Of a stretch of 64,000 nucleotides of DNA, positions 1 to 8,626 are shown one piece after another; within the stretch, counting starts at the first letter, position 1, and each line of letters begins with the position of its first letter. The DNA is from Mucilaginibacter straminoryzae. Its GTDB lineage: Bacteria > Bacteroidota > Bacteroidia > Sphingobacteriales > Sphingobacteriaceae. The notes under the pieces were generated by a model, which worked only from the letters and a program-made list of their open reading frames with translations, was not told the DNA's origin and made no database searches. The position numbers and the translations under genes were made by a program. The DNA lies in the NCBI RefSeq assembly GCF_022953055.1, contig NZ_JALJEJ010000010.1:88611-152610 (forward strand). The letters run 5' to 3'.

Positions 1-900
1 CGCCGCTGATTGCAATGCCAGATCTGACAGATTAACCGAATCTGTACGCATATAGGTGATCTTACCAGATTCGTAAAGCTTCTGCGCGACAGACATGGTG
101 CGCGAAACCGAAAAGCCTAATTTACGGCTGGCTTCCTGTTGCAGGGTTGACGTAGTAAACGGCGCTGCCGGTGAACGTTTGGCCGGGCGTGTTTCCAGTG
201 AGTTTACATTAAACTCTGCTGCAATACAATCGTTCAGGAATTTCTCGGCATCCTCTTGTTTGTTGAAACGTTCGGGCAGCTCTGCCTTAAAAGCTTCTTT
301 TCCTTTGCCGAATATGGCAACAATCCTGAAGGCGGCCTCTGCGTTAAATTTATTGATTTCGCGTTCGCGTTCTACAATTAATCTAACCGCTACAGATTGC
401 ACACGGCCGGCAGAAAGCGAAGGTTTTACTTTTTTCCAGAGTACAGGTGATAGTTCAAAACCCACCAAACGATCTAACACGCGTCGTGCCTGCTGTGCAT
501 TTACAAGATTATAGTCGATCTTTCTGGGTGATTCTATAGCGCGAAGGATTGCAGGTTTGGTAATCTCATGGAAAACAATACGCTTGGTTTTGTCTTCTTT
601 CAAATCCAATGTCTCGAATAAGTGCCAGGATATGGCTTCCCCTTCGCGGTCCTCGTCCGATGCCAGCCAAACCGTTTCGGCTTCCTTGGCTAACTTCTTT
701 AACTCACTTACGACCTGTTTTTTATCGGCAGGTACTTCGTATTTCTGTTTAAAGCCGTGTTCGATATCTATCGCATCTTCAGATTTAACCAGATCACGGA
801 TATGACCATAACTCGACTTTACGGTAAAGTCTTTCCCGAGGTAACCCTCTATCGTTTTGGCCTTCGCCGGAGATTCAACAATGAGTAAATTTTTAGCCAT
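1..900 (-). CDS. topA: DNA topoisomerase I, N-terminal part (runs off left edge)
   Basis: Type IA topoisomerase that relaxes negatively supercoiled DNA. The 300 visible residues start with the Toprim signature (MAKNLLIVESPAKAKTIEGY) and continue with the Toprim acidic motif DEDREGEAISWH at about residues 85-96, whose acidic residues bind Mg2+. The tyrosine domain and C-terminal zinc/repeat region lie beyond the left edge. The start is the ATG at 900; upstream on the minus strand is a weak TTG-N18-TTtcTTTG promoter-like pair. The frame is open to position 1, so this is cut by the window and not truncated in the genome as far as can be seen. Confidence 0.95.
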   Translation of the reverse strand, partial: MAKNLLIVESPAKAKTIEGYLGKDFTVKSSYGHIRDLVKSEDAIDIEHGFKQKYEVPADKKQVVSELKKLAKEAETVWLASDEDREGEAISWHLFETLDLKEDKTKRIVFHEITKPAILRAIESPRKIDYNLVNAQQARRVLDRLVGFELSPVLWKKVKPSLSAGRVQSVAVRLIVEREREINKFNAEAAFRIVAIFGKGKEAFKAELPERFNKQEDAEKFLNDCIAAEFNVNSLETRPAKRSPAAPFTTSTLQQEASRKLGFSVSRTMSVAQKLYESGKITYMRTDSVNLSDLALQSAA

Positions 901-1019
901 TAACCCTTCAATTTTCTGCAAATAAACACAAAGAAAGTGAAACACAAATTTTGCCAACAATTATTTATGGCAATAATTTTTTTAGCGAAAGTGAAGTTGA
1001 ACGTATAAGTGCAGTAAAA

Positions 1020-2108
1020 TTACATCAGAAAACCGCCCCCTAAAAGGTCGCTGCCTTCGTAAAATACCGCAGACTGGCCGGGTGCTATACCACTAACCTG
1101 ATGCGTAAAATCTACTTTCAGGTGTTCGCCCATTTGCTGGATGGTGCTGTTGGTACCTGCATCTTTATAGCGGATCTTTGTTATAGCTTCAAGCGGTTCG
1201 GTAATCGATTCGTATTTCACCAGGTTGACGTTGCGTACCCAGGCTTCTTTTTGCTCCAGCTCTTGCTGTGTGCCTAATACAACAGTATTTGTATGCGGAT
1301 CTATACGTGTAACAAACATCGGCTGGCCCAAAGCAATGCCCAGTCCTTTACGCTGACCTATCGTATAAAATGGATATCCCTGGTGTTTGCCAACTATGGT
1401 TCCATCTGCCAGGACGAAATTTCCGGGTCCAACACGTTCATCCAGGTCTTCCACCTTATGACGCAGGAAAGCACGGTAATCATTATCAGGCACAAAGCAA
1501 ATTTCATAGCTTTCGCTTTTATGTGCCAGTTCTACCTGCCCCATATCTAAAGCCATCTGCCTGATTTCCGCTTTGGTGAAGCTTCCCAGCGGGAACTTGG
1601 TACGAGCTAGATTTTGCTGTGATACACCCCAGAGTACGTATGACTGATCTTTGTTTTCGTCGCGACCTTTTGAAATCACATAGCGTCCGTTATCCTGTAA
1701 ACGGATGTTTGCGTAATGGCCGGTAGCAATAAACTCACAATCCAGTTTGTCTGCACGCTTTAATAAAGCTTCCCACTTAATGTGTGTATTACATAACACA
1801 CATGGGTTAGGGGTGCGGCCGGCCAGGTATTCATCCACAAAGTTATCGATCACAAAATCGCCAAACTCATTACGGATATCTAATATATAATGAGGAAAGC
1901 CATAACCCACCGCTAAAGCGCGCGCATCGTTGATGCTATCGAGGCTGCAGCAGCCGGTTTCTTTGCTGCTACCGCCGGATGAAGCGTAATCCCAGGTCTT
2001 CATGGTAAGGCCAATCACCTCATAGCCTTGTTCGTGCAGCATTACTGCCGCTACCGAACTGTCTACACCGCCACTCATGGCTACCAATATTCTACCGTGC
2101 TTACTCAT
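1020..2108 (-). CDS. mnmA: tRNA-specific 2-thiouridylase MnmA
   Basis: Installs the 2-thio group on U34 of the tRNAs for Lys, Glu and Gln, using ATP and sulfur relayed by persulfide carriers, in the cytoplasm. Visible are the ATP-pyrophosphatase loop SGGVDSS at residues 12-18, the first catalytic cysteine in NPCVLCN (C103) and the second in YEICFVPD (C204), corresponding to the pair known in Escherichia coli MnmA. At 362 residues the length is normal for the family. The ATG at 2108 sits only about 8 nt downstream of a TAccTTTG minus-7 box, so the mRNA probably has almost no leader. It is transcribed alone. Confidence 0.97.
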   Translation of the reverse strand: MSKHGRILVAMSGGVDSSVAAVMLHEQGYEVIGLTMKTWDYASSGGSSKETGCCSLDSINDARALAVGYGFPHYILDIRNEFGDFVIDNFVDEYLAGRTPNPCVLCNTHIKWEALLKRADKLDCEFIATGHYANIRLQDNGRYVISKGRDENKDQSYVLWGVSQQNLARTKFPLGSFTKAEIRQMALDMGQVELAHKSESYEICFVPDNDYRAFLRHKVEDLDERVGPGNFVLADGTIVGKHQGYPFYTIGQRKGLGIALGQPMFVTRIDPHTNTVVLGTQQELEQKEAWVRNVNLVKYESITEPLEAITKIRYKDAGTNSTIQQMGEHLKVDFTHQVSGIAPGQSAVFYEGSDLLGGGFLM

Positions 2109-2116
2109 AAAGGATA

Positions 2117-2124
2117 CAAAGGTA
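2117..2124 (-). promoter_or_regulatory. Minus-7 element of mnmA
   Basis: TAccTTTG on the minus strand, matching the Bacteroidota TAnnTTTG consensus. Its last base is 9 nt from the mnmA ATG, implying a leader of only a few bases. No good TTTG is seen at the expected upstream spacing. Confidence 0.5.
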
Positions 2125-2396
2125 AATCATTTAACAAATACTAAATATGGCTGCCCGTCAGTAACAGGTAAAATAGATGTTCCCTTCAAGCACTTTTTTA
2201 ATCAAATGCACGATTTGGGAAGAATAGGGCGGATTAAAGGCAAAAAAGATGTTCAGACAATTAATTATAAAATACCTTAAAGCAGTTATAATCTGCTGAT
2301 TTGTTTAGAAAATTATATTAAAAGCTGAACAACTGATAAAATCTTATTAATGCACTTTAAAAAATCTTTAAATTTTTATAAAAATAACATTGCCTA

Positions 2397-2426
2397 TTGC
2401 AAAAAAAGTTCAGGTATATAACTTTG
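2397..2426 (+). promoter_or_regulatory. Bacteroidota-type promoter of the 31-residue ORF
   Basis: TTG at 2397-2399, exactly 19 nt, then TAacTTTG at 2419-2426: both elements of the primary sigma promoter of Bacteroidota. Transcription should start near 2433, about 13 nt before the miniprotein ATG. Confidence 0.75.
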
Positions 2427-2445
2427 AAATCAAGCCCCTAAGCAA

Positions 2446-2541
2446 ATGAAACGTGATATTACATTAACAATCGAACAAAAATTACAGTACGGCATACTTG
2501 CAACTATTGTTTGTGTTGCCATCGTGAATTACCTGATATAA
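2446..2541 (+). CDS. 31-residue single-pass membrane miniprotein (unrecognised)
   Basis: The ORF encodes a charged, amphipathic N-terminus (MKRDITLTIEQKLQYG) followed by one hydrophobic segment (ILATIVCVAIVNYLI) that ends the protein. I do not recognise a family. It is credible because it fills a complete transcription unit: a promoter with correct spacing about 13 nt upstream of the leader start, and a strong terminator 40 nt after the stop. There is no clear Shine-Dalgarno, which is usual in this phylum. Likely an inner-membrane peptide; it could instead be the peptide of a type I toxin-antitoxin pair or a regulatory leader, but no antisense partner is evident. Confidence 0.55.
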   Translation: MKRDITLTIEQKLQYGILATIVCVAIVNYLI

Positions 2542-2578
2542 GGTATATTTAACTAACTTAACTAACCAATTAAAACCA

Positions 2579-2610
2579 AGGCGTTTGTAACTAACAGACG
2601 CCTTTTTTAT
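2579..2610 (+). terminator. Rho-independent terminator after the miniprotein gene
   Basis: GGCGTTTGT / ACAGACGCC stem (one G-U pair), five-base loop, followed by a run of T. Closes the small transcription unit that starts near 2433. Confidence 0.85.
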
Positions 2611-2804
2611 TGCAATAGCTCTGAACAATAACAAGTTTGGAAAGTAGAACATCGCTAAATGATTCGTGGCAAGGCTGTTTCAATCCTACATAGTTGCGAG
2701 TTCTTCAATAATGTTGAATAAGCAGGAAAAACAACGGCACGATTTTGGAGTTTTATGGATAGAAGGCCTTCAAATACGGGCCCTACTGTAAAACAAACAT
2801 CACC

Positions 2805-3155
2805 ATGAGAAATTACGAAACCTTAGTAGATGCTACTAATGACCTGTTGAAAAGAGGTTATACCGCCAATTTGAGTTTTGAAGATAACGCGGATAACATT
2901 GAAGATAAATCACAAAATATTAAACTGACGGCAGATGACTTCGAGGTAGACGAGTTTTATCGTTTTGAAGGCGCAAGCAATCCTTCAGATATGTCTATCG
3001 TATATGCCATATCATCAATGAAATACAATCTGAAGGGGGTGTTGGTTGATGCCTACGGCACTTATGCCAATAACAGTTCTTCTGCTATTGAAGCTAAATT
3101 ACATCACCACCAGGTGAGCGATAAGCTACACGGAGAAGACCGTCCGCAAGCGTAA
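2805..3155 (+). CDS. Conserved hypothetical protein (small family often mislabelled phosphoribosylpyrophosphate synthetase)
   Basis: A 116-residue acidic soluble protein. The opening (YETLVDATNDLLKRGYTANL) and the following DFEVDEFYRFEG segment match, from memory, a small Bacteroidota family often carrying the name phosphoribosylpyrophosphate synthetase, but it lacks the PRPP-binding loop and is far too short for that enzyme. Composition suggests a small alpha/beta domain with a histidine/polar tail. Transcribed alone, convergent with the HEAT-like gene 11 nt downstream. No function should be assumed. Confidence 0.75.
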   Translation: MRNYETLVDATNDLLKRGYTANLSFEDNADNIEDKSQNIKLTADDFEVDEFYRFEGASNPSDMSIVYAISSMKYNLKGVLVDAYGTYANNSSSAIEAKLHHHQVSDKLHGEDRPQA

Positions 3156-3166
3156 ACTATCAACGG

Positions 3167-3733
3167 TTAATATTCCAGCGGTTGCAGGTAAGAGAGTAGC
3201 TTTTTACCTTTACTTTGTATAGCTGCAGTTCCGTTTCGCATCAGAAATTCTAATTGTGCGGGTAATTCTTCCGCTATCCACGGGTACCGGTGGCGCAGGT
3301 TAAACAAAGCCTCGCAGGCGAATGCTTTAACTGCCACCAATACCTCGGGGGCAATCAGCCATTCAAAACATTTATTCACCATTGCATCCAGATCGGTGGT
3401 AGCCAGAATATGCCGGATATCCGGGATTGCTTTTGGGCTGGTGATATGCATTGCAATTTTTGCATAGTGCCGCTGGCAACTGGGGTAAGTTACTTCATCA
3501 AAACGCGATATCAGATAATTGACATCATGGAGATAGCAATCCGGCCGGTGCAGGAAAAGGTTTTCTAAAAGCCAGGCGGCCCTGAATGCTATTTTTTTAT
3601 CGGGGTGAAAGGTCAGATCAATAAGGTCCGTCAGCTTAAAATTTTTATGGAAAAGGATATTAGACAGCTCTACAACTTTAGTTTTACCCATGGTAGCACT
3701 TAGTTGCTTCAGCAATTGATCTTTTGTTAGCAT
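3167..3733 (-). CDS. HEAT-like alpha-helical repeat protein, hypothetical
   Basis: 188 residues, almost entirely helical by composition, with repeated units such as PDKKIAFRAAWLLENLF and APEVLVAVKAFACEALFNL that look like HEAT/ARM-type helix pairs. No signal peptide or membrane segment, so probably a cytoplasmic scaffold or binding protein. It ends 11 nt from the convergent gene at 2805-3155. The exact partner is unknown. Confidence 0.75.
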   Translation of the reverse strand: MLTKDQLLKQLSATMGKTKVVELSNILFHKNFKLTDLIDLTFHPDKKIAFRAAWLLENLFLHRPDCYLHDVNYLISRFDEVTYPSCQRHYAKIAMHITSPKAIPDIRHILATTDLDAMVNKCFEWLIAPEVLVAVKAFACEALFNLRHRYPWIAEELPAQLEFLMRNGTAAIQSKGKKLLSYLQPLEY

Positions 3734-3848
3734 AGCGACGGATATAATAGGTTGGAAGAGCTTTTACGTTACGCACAGCTTTTAGTTACAACGCCATCTT
3801 CAGTAGCAACCATATCAGCAGGTAATCTATTCAATAACTGAAAAGTTA

Positions 3849-3856
3849 TACCTTTG
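3849..3856 (+). promoter_or_regulatory. Minus-7 element upstream of the M16 peptidase pair
   Basis: TAccTTTG 33 nt before the ATG at 3889. No convincing minus-33 TTTG at 19-20 nt spacing. Confidence 0.4.
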
Positions 3857-3888
3857 TTGCTTTTTATATACTTTACTATTATATATCC

Positions 3889-5157
3889 ATGGTTAAATTT
3901 AACCGATTTACTTTGAAAAACGGCCTTCGTGTATTGGTACACGAAGATAACACCACCCCTATGGCAGTGGTAAATATATTATATGATGTAGGCGCCCGCG
4001 ACGAAAATCCCGAACAAACAGGTTTCGCACATTTATTTGAACACCTGATGTTCGGCGGCTCTGTAAACATCCCGGTTTATGACGAGCCTTTGCAGCGGGT
4101 AGGCGGCGAGAACAATGCTTTTACCAGCAATGATATTACCAACTATTATATCACACTGCCGGCAGTTAACTTGGAAACTGCTTTCTGGCTGGAAAGCGAC
4201 CGTATGCTAAGCCTGGCTTTCAGCGAAAAAAGCCTGGAAGTGCAGCGAAACGTAGTGATGGAAGAGTTTAAACAGCGTTACCTGAACCAACCTTACGGAG
4301 ACGTCTGGCTAAAGTTGCGCCCCATGGTTTATAAACAACATCCTTATCGTTGGGCAACCATTGGTAAAGAGCTATCGCATATAGAAAATGCGCACATTGA
4401 TGATGTAAAAGCATTCTTCAAAAAGCATTATAATCCGCAGAATGCCATTATGGTGGTAGGTGGAAACGTGACTACCGAACGGGTTAAAGAGCTGGCTGAA
4501 AAGTGGTTCGAACCTATTCCTGCGGGGGAAAAGTACGTGCGCAACTTACCCCAGGAACCAGAGCAGCATGAAGAACGCCGGGATACGGTTACGGCAAAAG
4601 TACCGCTGAACGATATTTACGTTGCATTTCAGACACCAGGCCGGCAATATAAGGGATATTATGCCATTGATCTGTTGTCTGATATTCTTGCCCGCGGAAA
4701 CTCTTCGCGTTTGTACCGGAGCCTGGTAAAAGAAAATCCGCTGTTCAGCGAGATTCATGCTTACATGACGGGTAGCTTTGATACAGGGATGTTTGTGGTA
4801 GAAGGTAAGCCTTTAGAAGGTATTAGCCTTGAAGAAGCGGAAGCGGCCCTCTGGGAGCAATTAGAGCGTGTGAAAACAGCCGAAATAGCAGTTGATGAAT
4901 TAACCAAGGTAAAGAACAAAACTGAATCAACTTTGATGTTTTCGGAAATGTCCTTACTGGATAAGGCCATGAACCTGGCTTATTATGAACTGCTGGGCGA
5001 TGCAGATATGTTAAACCACGAGGTGGAGAAATATTTAGCGGTAACAGCGGCTGAAGTACATGAGCAAGCCCGGAAGATTTTCCGCAGAGACAATTCTTCT
5101 ACTCTAATTTACCTGGCAGAACAAACTGAACAGGAACCAGCAGGGGAGGTAGTATAA
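3889..5157 (+). CDS. M16 family zinc metallopeptidase (active subunit)
   Basis: Pitrilysin/mitochondrial-processing-peptidase-like protease. The inverted zinc motif HxxEH is intact in HLFEHLMFGG (H48, E51, H52), and the third ligand is expected in MEEFKQR near residue 125. Length (422) is that of a single two-domain half-barrel. It lacks a visible signal peptide. The stop overlaps the ATG of the next M16 gene by one base (TAATG), so the two chains are translationally coupled and very likely form a heterodimer of active plus inactive subunit, as in mitochondrial processing peptidase. Substrate unknown. Confidence 0.92.
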   Translation: MVKFNRFTLKNGLRVLVHEDNTTPMAVVNILYDVGARDENPEQTGFAHLFEHLMFGGSVNIPVYDEPLQRVGGENNAFTSNDITNYYITLPAVNLETAFWLESDRMLSLAFSEKSLEVQRNVVMEEFKQRYLNQPYGDVWLKLRPMVYKQHPYRWATIGKELSHIENAHIDDVKAFFKKHYNPQNAIMVVGGNVTTERVKELAEKWFEPIPAGEKYVRNLPQEPEQHEERRDTVTAKVPLNDIYVAFQTPGRQYKGYYAIDLLSDILARGNSSRLYRSLVKENPLFSEIHAYMTGSFDTGMFVVEGKPLEGISLEEAEAALWEQLERVKTAEIAVDELTKVKNKTESTLMFSEMSLLDKAMNLAYYELLGDADMLNHEVEKYLAVTAAEVHEQARKIFRRDNSSTLIYLAEQTEQEPAGEVV

Positions 5158-6434
5158 TGTTAGACAGAACTTCAGCACCAGATTTTAAAACGGTTGGACA
5201 TATCGACCTGATCCAGCCAAGAAATATCAAATTCAGTAACGGCGTAAATCTCTTTTATTTCGACTCGCCTGAACAGGAGCTAATAAGGATAGAACTGGTT
5301 TTCGGTAACCTTAAATTCGACCAGGAGAAGCCATTGCTTAACCAGGCGGTAATGGCCATGCTGACGGAGGGTACCGGTAAATTAACCGCAGCGGAAATTG
5401 CTGATCAGATTGATTTCTATGGTGCCTTTTTGCAAGCTGATTTTGGTTTTGATCAATCGCAATTAACCGTTTACAGTCTTAACCGCCATTTGCCAAAAGT
5501 ACTGCCAGTAGTTAAGGACATCGTTACTGATTCAGTTTTTCCTGAAAAGGAACTGGAAACCTATATCCGCAACCAGCAGCAGAAGCTACAGGTGAGCCTG
5601 AAAAAGAATGATGTTGTGGCCCGCCGGGTATTTAACCGGGCGATGCACGGTAGTACGCTTTACGGCTTTGCCGCCAAAGCAGAGAACTATCAGCAGTTAA
5701 AACAAGCGGATTTACTGGCGCATTTTAAACTAATGTTCCAGCCAGCCAATTGTACCATCATTGCCGCCGGTAAAGTAGATGAGGAAACAATAAAATTGCT
5801 CGAAGCGACATTCGGCAACGACTGGACTGACAGCGCCTATACCGCCGATACGACTCAGCCAACCTTGCACCCATTTGATGAGCATTTCTACTATGTTGAA
5901 AAGCCCGATGCGCTTCAATCAGCTATCCGTGTGGGGTTGCGCACAATTAATCGCCCTCATCCGGATTTCCCTGCCTTGCAGGTGTTAAATACGGTATTGG
6001 GTGGATACTTTGGTTCGAGGTTGATGGCCAACATTCGTGAAGACAAAGGCTATACTTATGGTATTGGCTCGGGCATTACCTCGCTGAAACATTGCGGCTC
6101 AATCTTTATCGCTTCTGAAGTGGGCGCTGACGTTTGCAAAGCTGCACTGGCAGAGGTTGAGAAAGAGATCAACACACTTAGGGAAGAACTTATCCCGGAA
6201 GAAGAACTGGAGTTAGTGCGTAATTATATGTTGGGCTCGCTGTTAGGAAGCCTGGAGAATATTTTCTCGCATGCAGACAAGTTCAAGAACATCTATTACT
6301 CGGGTCTTGGGTTCGAGTATTACGAACGTTATGTAGAGATTGTAAAAACAGTAACTGCCGAAGAGTTAAAGCGCTTGGCTAATGAATACCTCGACTACAG
6401 TAAGATGTATAAAGTAATTGTTGGCAAGTACTAA
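5157..6434 (+). CDS. M16 family peptidase-like protein (inactive partner subunit)
   Basis: 425 residues, full-length M16 fold, but the HxxEH zinc motif is absent from the N-terminal domain, so it should not be catalytic. The C-terminal half keeps the family features, for instance NTVLGGYFGSRLMANIREDKGYTYG (split here by reading: NTVLGGYFGSRL then IREDKGYTYG), the R..Y pair that contacts substrate backbone in the inactive half. The ATG lies in a TAATG overlap with the active-subunit gene, preceded by a GGGGAGG ribosome-binding stretch. Expected to dimerise with the upstream product. Confidence 0.9.
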   Translation: MLDRTSAPDFKTVGHIDLIQPRNIKFSNGVNLFYFDSPEQELIRIELVFGNLKFDQEKPLLNQAVMAMLTEGTGKLTAAEIADQIDFYGAFLQADFGFDQSQLTVYSLNRHLPKVLPVVKDIVTDSVFPEKELETYIRNQQQKLQVSLKKNDVVARRVFNRAMHGSTLYGFAAKAENYQQLKQADLLAHFKLMFQPANCTIIAAGKVDEETIKLLEATFGNDWTDSAYTADTTQPTLHPFDEHFYYVEKPDALQSAIRVGLRTINRPHPDFPALQVLNTVLGGYFGSRLMANIREDKGYTYGIGSGITSLKHCGSIFIASEVGADVCKAALAEVEKEINTLREELIPEEELELVRNYMLGSLLGSLENIFSHADKFKNIYYSGLGFEYYERYVEIVKTVTAEELKRLANEYLDYSKMYKVIVGKY

Positions 6435-6451
6435 CGACACATTCCATAAAG

Positions 6452-6486
6452 AAAGGCGCTGAAATTTTTCAGCGCCTTTATCTTTT
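6452..6486. terminator. Bidirectional terminator between M16 and nfu genes
   Basis: Perfect 13-bp arms (AAAGGCGCTGAAA and its complement) with A/T runs on both sides, placed between convergent genes ending at 6434 and 6510. Confidence 0.85.
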
Positions 6487-6509
6487 ATTTAAATCCCAGA
6501 ATTAAAATC

Positions 6510-7058
6510 TCACATCGCTTCTGAAACCACTTCCTGTACTTCAGGAACCATGCGTTTCAAAAGGTTTTCTATACCGGCCTTTAAGGTGATGGTAGAAGAA
6601 GGGCAACCACTGCATGAACCGCGAAGTTCTACGGTAACAATACCATCCTGAAAAGATTTATAGCTGATGGCGCCGCCGTCTTGCTCAACCGCAGGGCGAA
6701 CATAGTCATGCAGGATCTGCTGAATTTTAACTTCAGAATCTGTTCCTTCAAAGTTAACCTCTTCTTCAACATCTTCTTTGATCTTCAACTCAGATTCTAC
6801 CGCACCTTTAACAAATTCCTTCAGGATGGCTTCAATGTCATTCCATTCAGTACCTTCAGTCTTGGTAACGGTAACAAAGTTGCTGGCGAAGAAAACACCG
6901 TTTACAAAAGAAAATTTGTATAGCTCTTTTGCGAAAGGAGCGTGTTCTGCACTCTCTTTAGTCGGATAATCAACACTACCATTAATTAGCAACTTGTTCA
7001 CAATAAACTTCATTGTTGCTGGGTTCGGTGTAGTTTCGGTATATACGTTGATATTCAT
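6510..7058 (-). CDS. NifU-family iron-sulfur scaffold (Nfu type)
   Basis: Carries and hands over Fe-S clusters to target proteins. 182 residues in two parts: an N-terminal Nfu_N domain (TPNPATMKFIVNK motif at about 10-22) and a C-terminal NifU-like domain with the cluster-binding CxxC in GSCSGCPSS (C149, C152). This is the architecture of Nfu1 rather than of nitrogen-fixation NifU. A TAaaTTTG box lies about 60 nt upstream. Single-gene unit. Confidence 0.93.
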   Translation of the reverse strand: MNINVYTETTPNPATMKFIVNKLLINGSVDYPTKESAEHAPFAKELYKFSFVNGVFFASNFVTVTKTEGTEWNDIEAILKEFVKGAVESELKIKEDVEEEVNFEGTDSEVKIQQILHDYVRPAVEQDGGAISYKSFQDGIVTVELRGSCSGCPSSTITLKAGIENLLKRMVPEVQEVVSEAM

Positions 7059-7116
7059 TTTTTTATCAGTTATAGGTTAAAGCGCCTTTCAAGATCATTG
7101 CTTGCTTTAACAGAAA

Positions 7117-7124
7117 CAAATTTA
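7117..7124 (-). promoter_or_regulatory. Possible minus-7 element of the nfu gene
   Basis: TAaaTTTG on the minus strand, about 60 nt upstream of the ATG at 7058. The minus-33 element is not clear. Confidence 0.35.
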
Positions 7125-7177
7125 GATACAATTTTTATTAAAGGTTATTTGCCAGTTAGTTTTGACCTGTACATGAC

Positions 7178-8521
7178 TTACATACCCGTATAGTTTTGCG
7201 GCGTAATAGCTTTTAATTCCTGTTTAATTGCATCGCTCACGTTCAATCTATCCACAAAGGCTGCTATTGTAACTGCATTTACTTCCTGGTTTGTACGGGT
7301 TAGGTCTTTCAAAGCCTCGTAGGGGTTAGGGTAACCCTCACGGCGTAAAATGGTCTGGATGGCTTCTGCTACTACCGGCCAGTTTGCTTCCAGATCGGCG
7401 TTTAATTTCGCCTCGTTCAGGAGTAGTTTGTTCAGACCTCTGATGGTTGATTTAATAGCGATAAGCGTATGCGCAACCGGAACACCGATATTTCTTAATA
7501 CAGTTGAGTCGGTTAAGTCGCGTTGGAGGCGTGATACAGGTAGCTTAGCCGCCAGGTGCTCGAATAAAGCATTGGCGATGCCGATGTTACCTTCCGAATT
7601 TTCGAAATCGATAGGGTTTACTTTATGTGGCATTGCAGAGGAACCTATTTCACCGGCCTTGATCTTTTGCTTAAAGTAGTTCATAGAGATGTAGGTCCAC
7701 ATATCGCGGTCCAGATCCAGGATGATATTGTTGATACGTTTCAGCGCATCGCAGTGGGCAGCAAAATTATCATAGTGTTCAATCTGGGTGGTGAATTGCG
7801 AACGGCTTAAGCCCAGAACTTCGTTGACAAAATAATTACCGAAAGCTTTCCATTCCTGCGCAGGGTAAGCAATATGGTGGGCGTTAAAATTACCTGTAGC
7901 ACCGCCAAATTTTGCAGAGAATGGAATTGGTTGAATCAGTTCCAGTTGCTTTTCAATACGTTCTACAAAAACGGCTATCTCTTTGCCCAAACGTGTTGGC
8001 GAAGCCGGCTGCCCATGGGTATGCGCCAACATAGGAATATGTTCCCATTCTGCAGAAAAGCGCTTTAGTAAATCTAATAACTCGCTAAGTGCCGGATGGT
8101 ATACCTCATTGAGCGCTTGCTTAAAGCTGTAAGGTATAGCGGTATTGTTTACATCCTGCGAGGTTAAACCAAAATGGATAAACTCTTTGTTTAGCTCCAG
8201 CTTTAATTCATCAAACTTGTTTTTGATAAAGTACTCTACCGCTTTAACGTCATGATTAGTTGTCTTCTCAATCTCCTTAATCGCAAGTGCATCTGCCTCA
8301 CTAAAATTTGTATAGATGCTTTGTAACAGTTCCTTTACTTGCTGGTCTAATGAAGGTAGCTGCGGCAGATTAAGTTCAGATAAGGCTATAAAGTATTCTA
8401 TTTCAACCAGCACCCTGTACTTAATCAAGGCAAATTCAGAGAAGTAAGCGGCTAAGTCTTTTGTCGTATTTCTGTAACGGCCATCAACAGGCGAGATGGC
8501 GGAGAGAGCAGTAAGATCCAT
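7178..8521 (-). CDS. purB: Adenylosuccinate lyase
   Basis: Cleaves SAICAR to AICAR and adenylosuccinate to AMP in purine synthesis, releasing fumarate each time. The fumarase/aspartase superfamily signature GSSAMPHKVNP lies near residue 295, and the catalytic THGQPASP segment is also present. The ATG at 8521 gives 447 residues. A longer reading from a TTG at 8539 exists but that TTG is the last part of a TAacTTTG minus-7 box, so the ATG is the real start. Divergent from the TetR gene across about 100 nt. Confidence 0.95.
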   Translation of the reverse strand: MDLTALSAISPVDGRYRNTTKDLAAYFSEFALIKYRVLVEIEYFIALSELNLPQLPSLDQQVKELLQSIYTNFSEADALAIKEIEKTTNHDVKAVEYFIKNKFDELKLELNKEFIHFGLTSQDVNNTAIPYSFKQALNEVYHPALSELLDLLKRFSAEWEHIPMLAHTHGQPASPTRLGKEIAVFVERIEKQLELIQPIPFSAKFGGATGNFNAHHIAYPAQEWKAFGNYFVNEVLGLSRSQFTTQIEHYDNFAAHCDALKRINNIILDLDRDMWTYISMNYFKQKIKAGEIGSSAMPHKVNPIDFENSEGNIGIANALFEHLAAKLPVSRLQRDLTDSTVLRNIGVPVAHTLIAIKSTIRGLNKLLLNEAKLNADLEANWPVVAEAIQTILRREGYPNPYEALKDLTRTNQEVNAVTIAAFVDRLNVSDAIKQELKAITPQNYTGM

Positions 8522-8536
8522 TTTAAAAGTTTGATA

Positions 8537-8544
8537 CAAAGTTA
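8537..8544 (-). promoter_or_regulatory. Minus-7 element of purB, fixes the start codon
   Basis: TAacTTTG on the minus strand; transcription should begin near 8530, about 9 nt from the ATG at 8521. It excludes the alternative TTG start at 8539, which lies inside the box. Confidence 0.55.
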
Positions 8545-8586
8545 AAAAATAAGCGCAAGTGAAGGGAGGTAAAATCGAATGGAAAC

Positions 8587-8617
8587 TTTGAAATCAAAAA
8601 ATGTTTCCATAGTTTTG
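8587..8617 (+). promoter_or_regulatory. Promoter of the TetR-RND efflux operon
   Basis: TTTG at 8587-8590, 19 nt, TAgtTTTG at 8610-8617: a complete Bacteroidota promoter. It lies inside a longer possible reading frame that begins with an ATG at 8579, so translation must start later, at 8627, just about 3 nt after the predicted transcription start. Confidence 0.8.
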
Positions 8618-8626
8618 TTGAGAAAT

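Noticed and set aside
95..805. Plus-strand ORFs opposite topA
   Set aside because: Shadow frames; the minus-strand frame is clearly topoisomerase I.
2077..2280. Plus-strand 67-residue ORF overlapping the mnmA start
   Set aside because: Overlaps the mnmA promoter and 5' end antisense; no ribosome-binding or family support.
8579..8626. Upstream ATG start for the TetR gene
   Set aside because: Lies 5' of the promoter elements and cannot be in the transcript.
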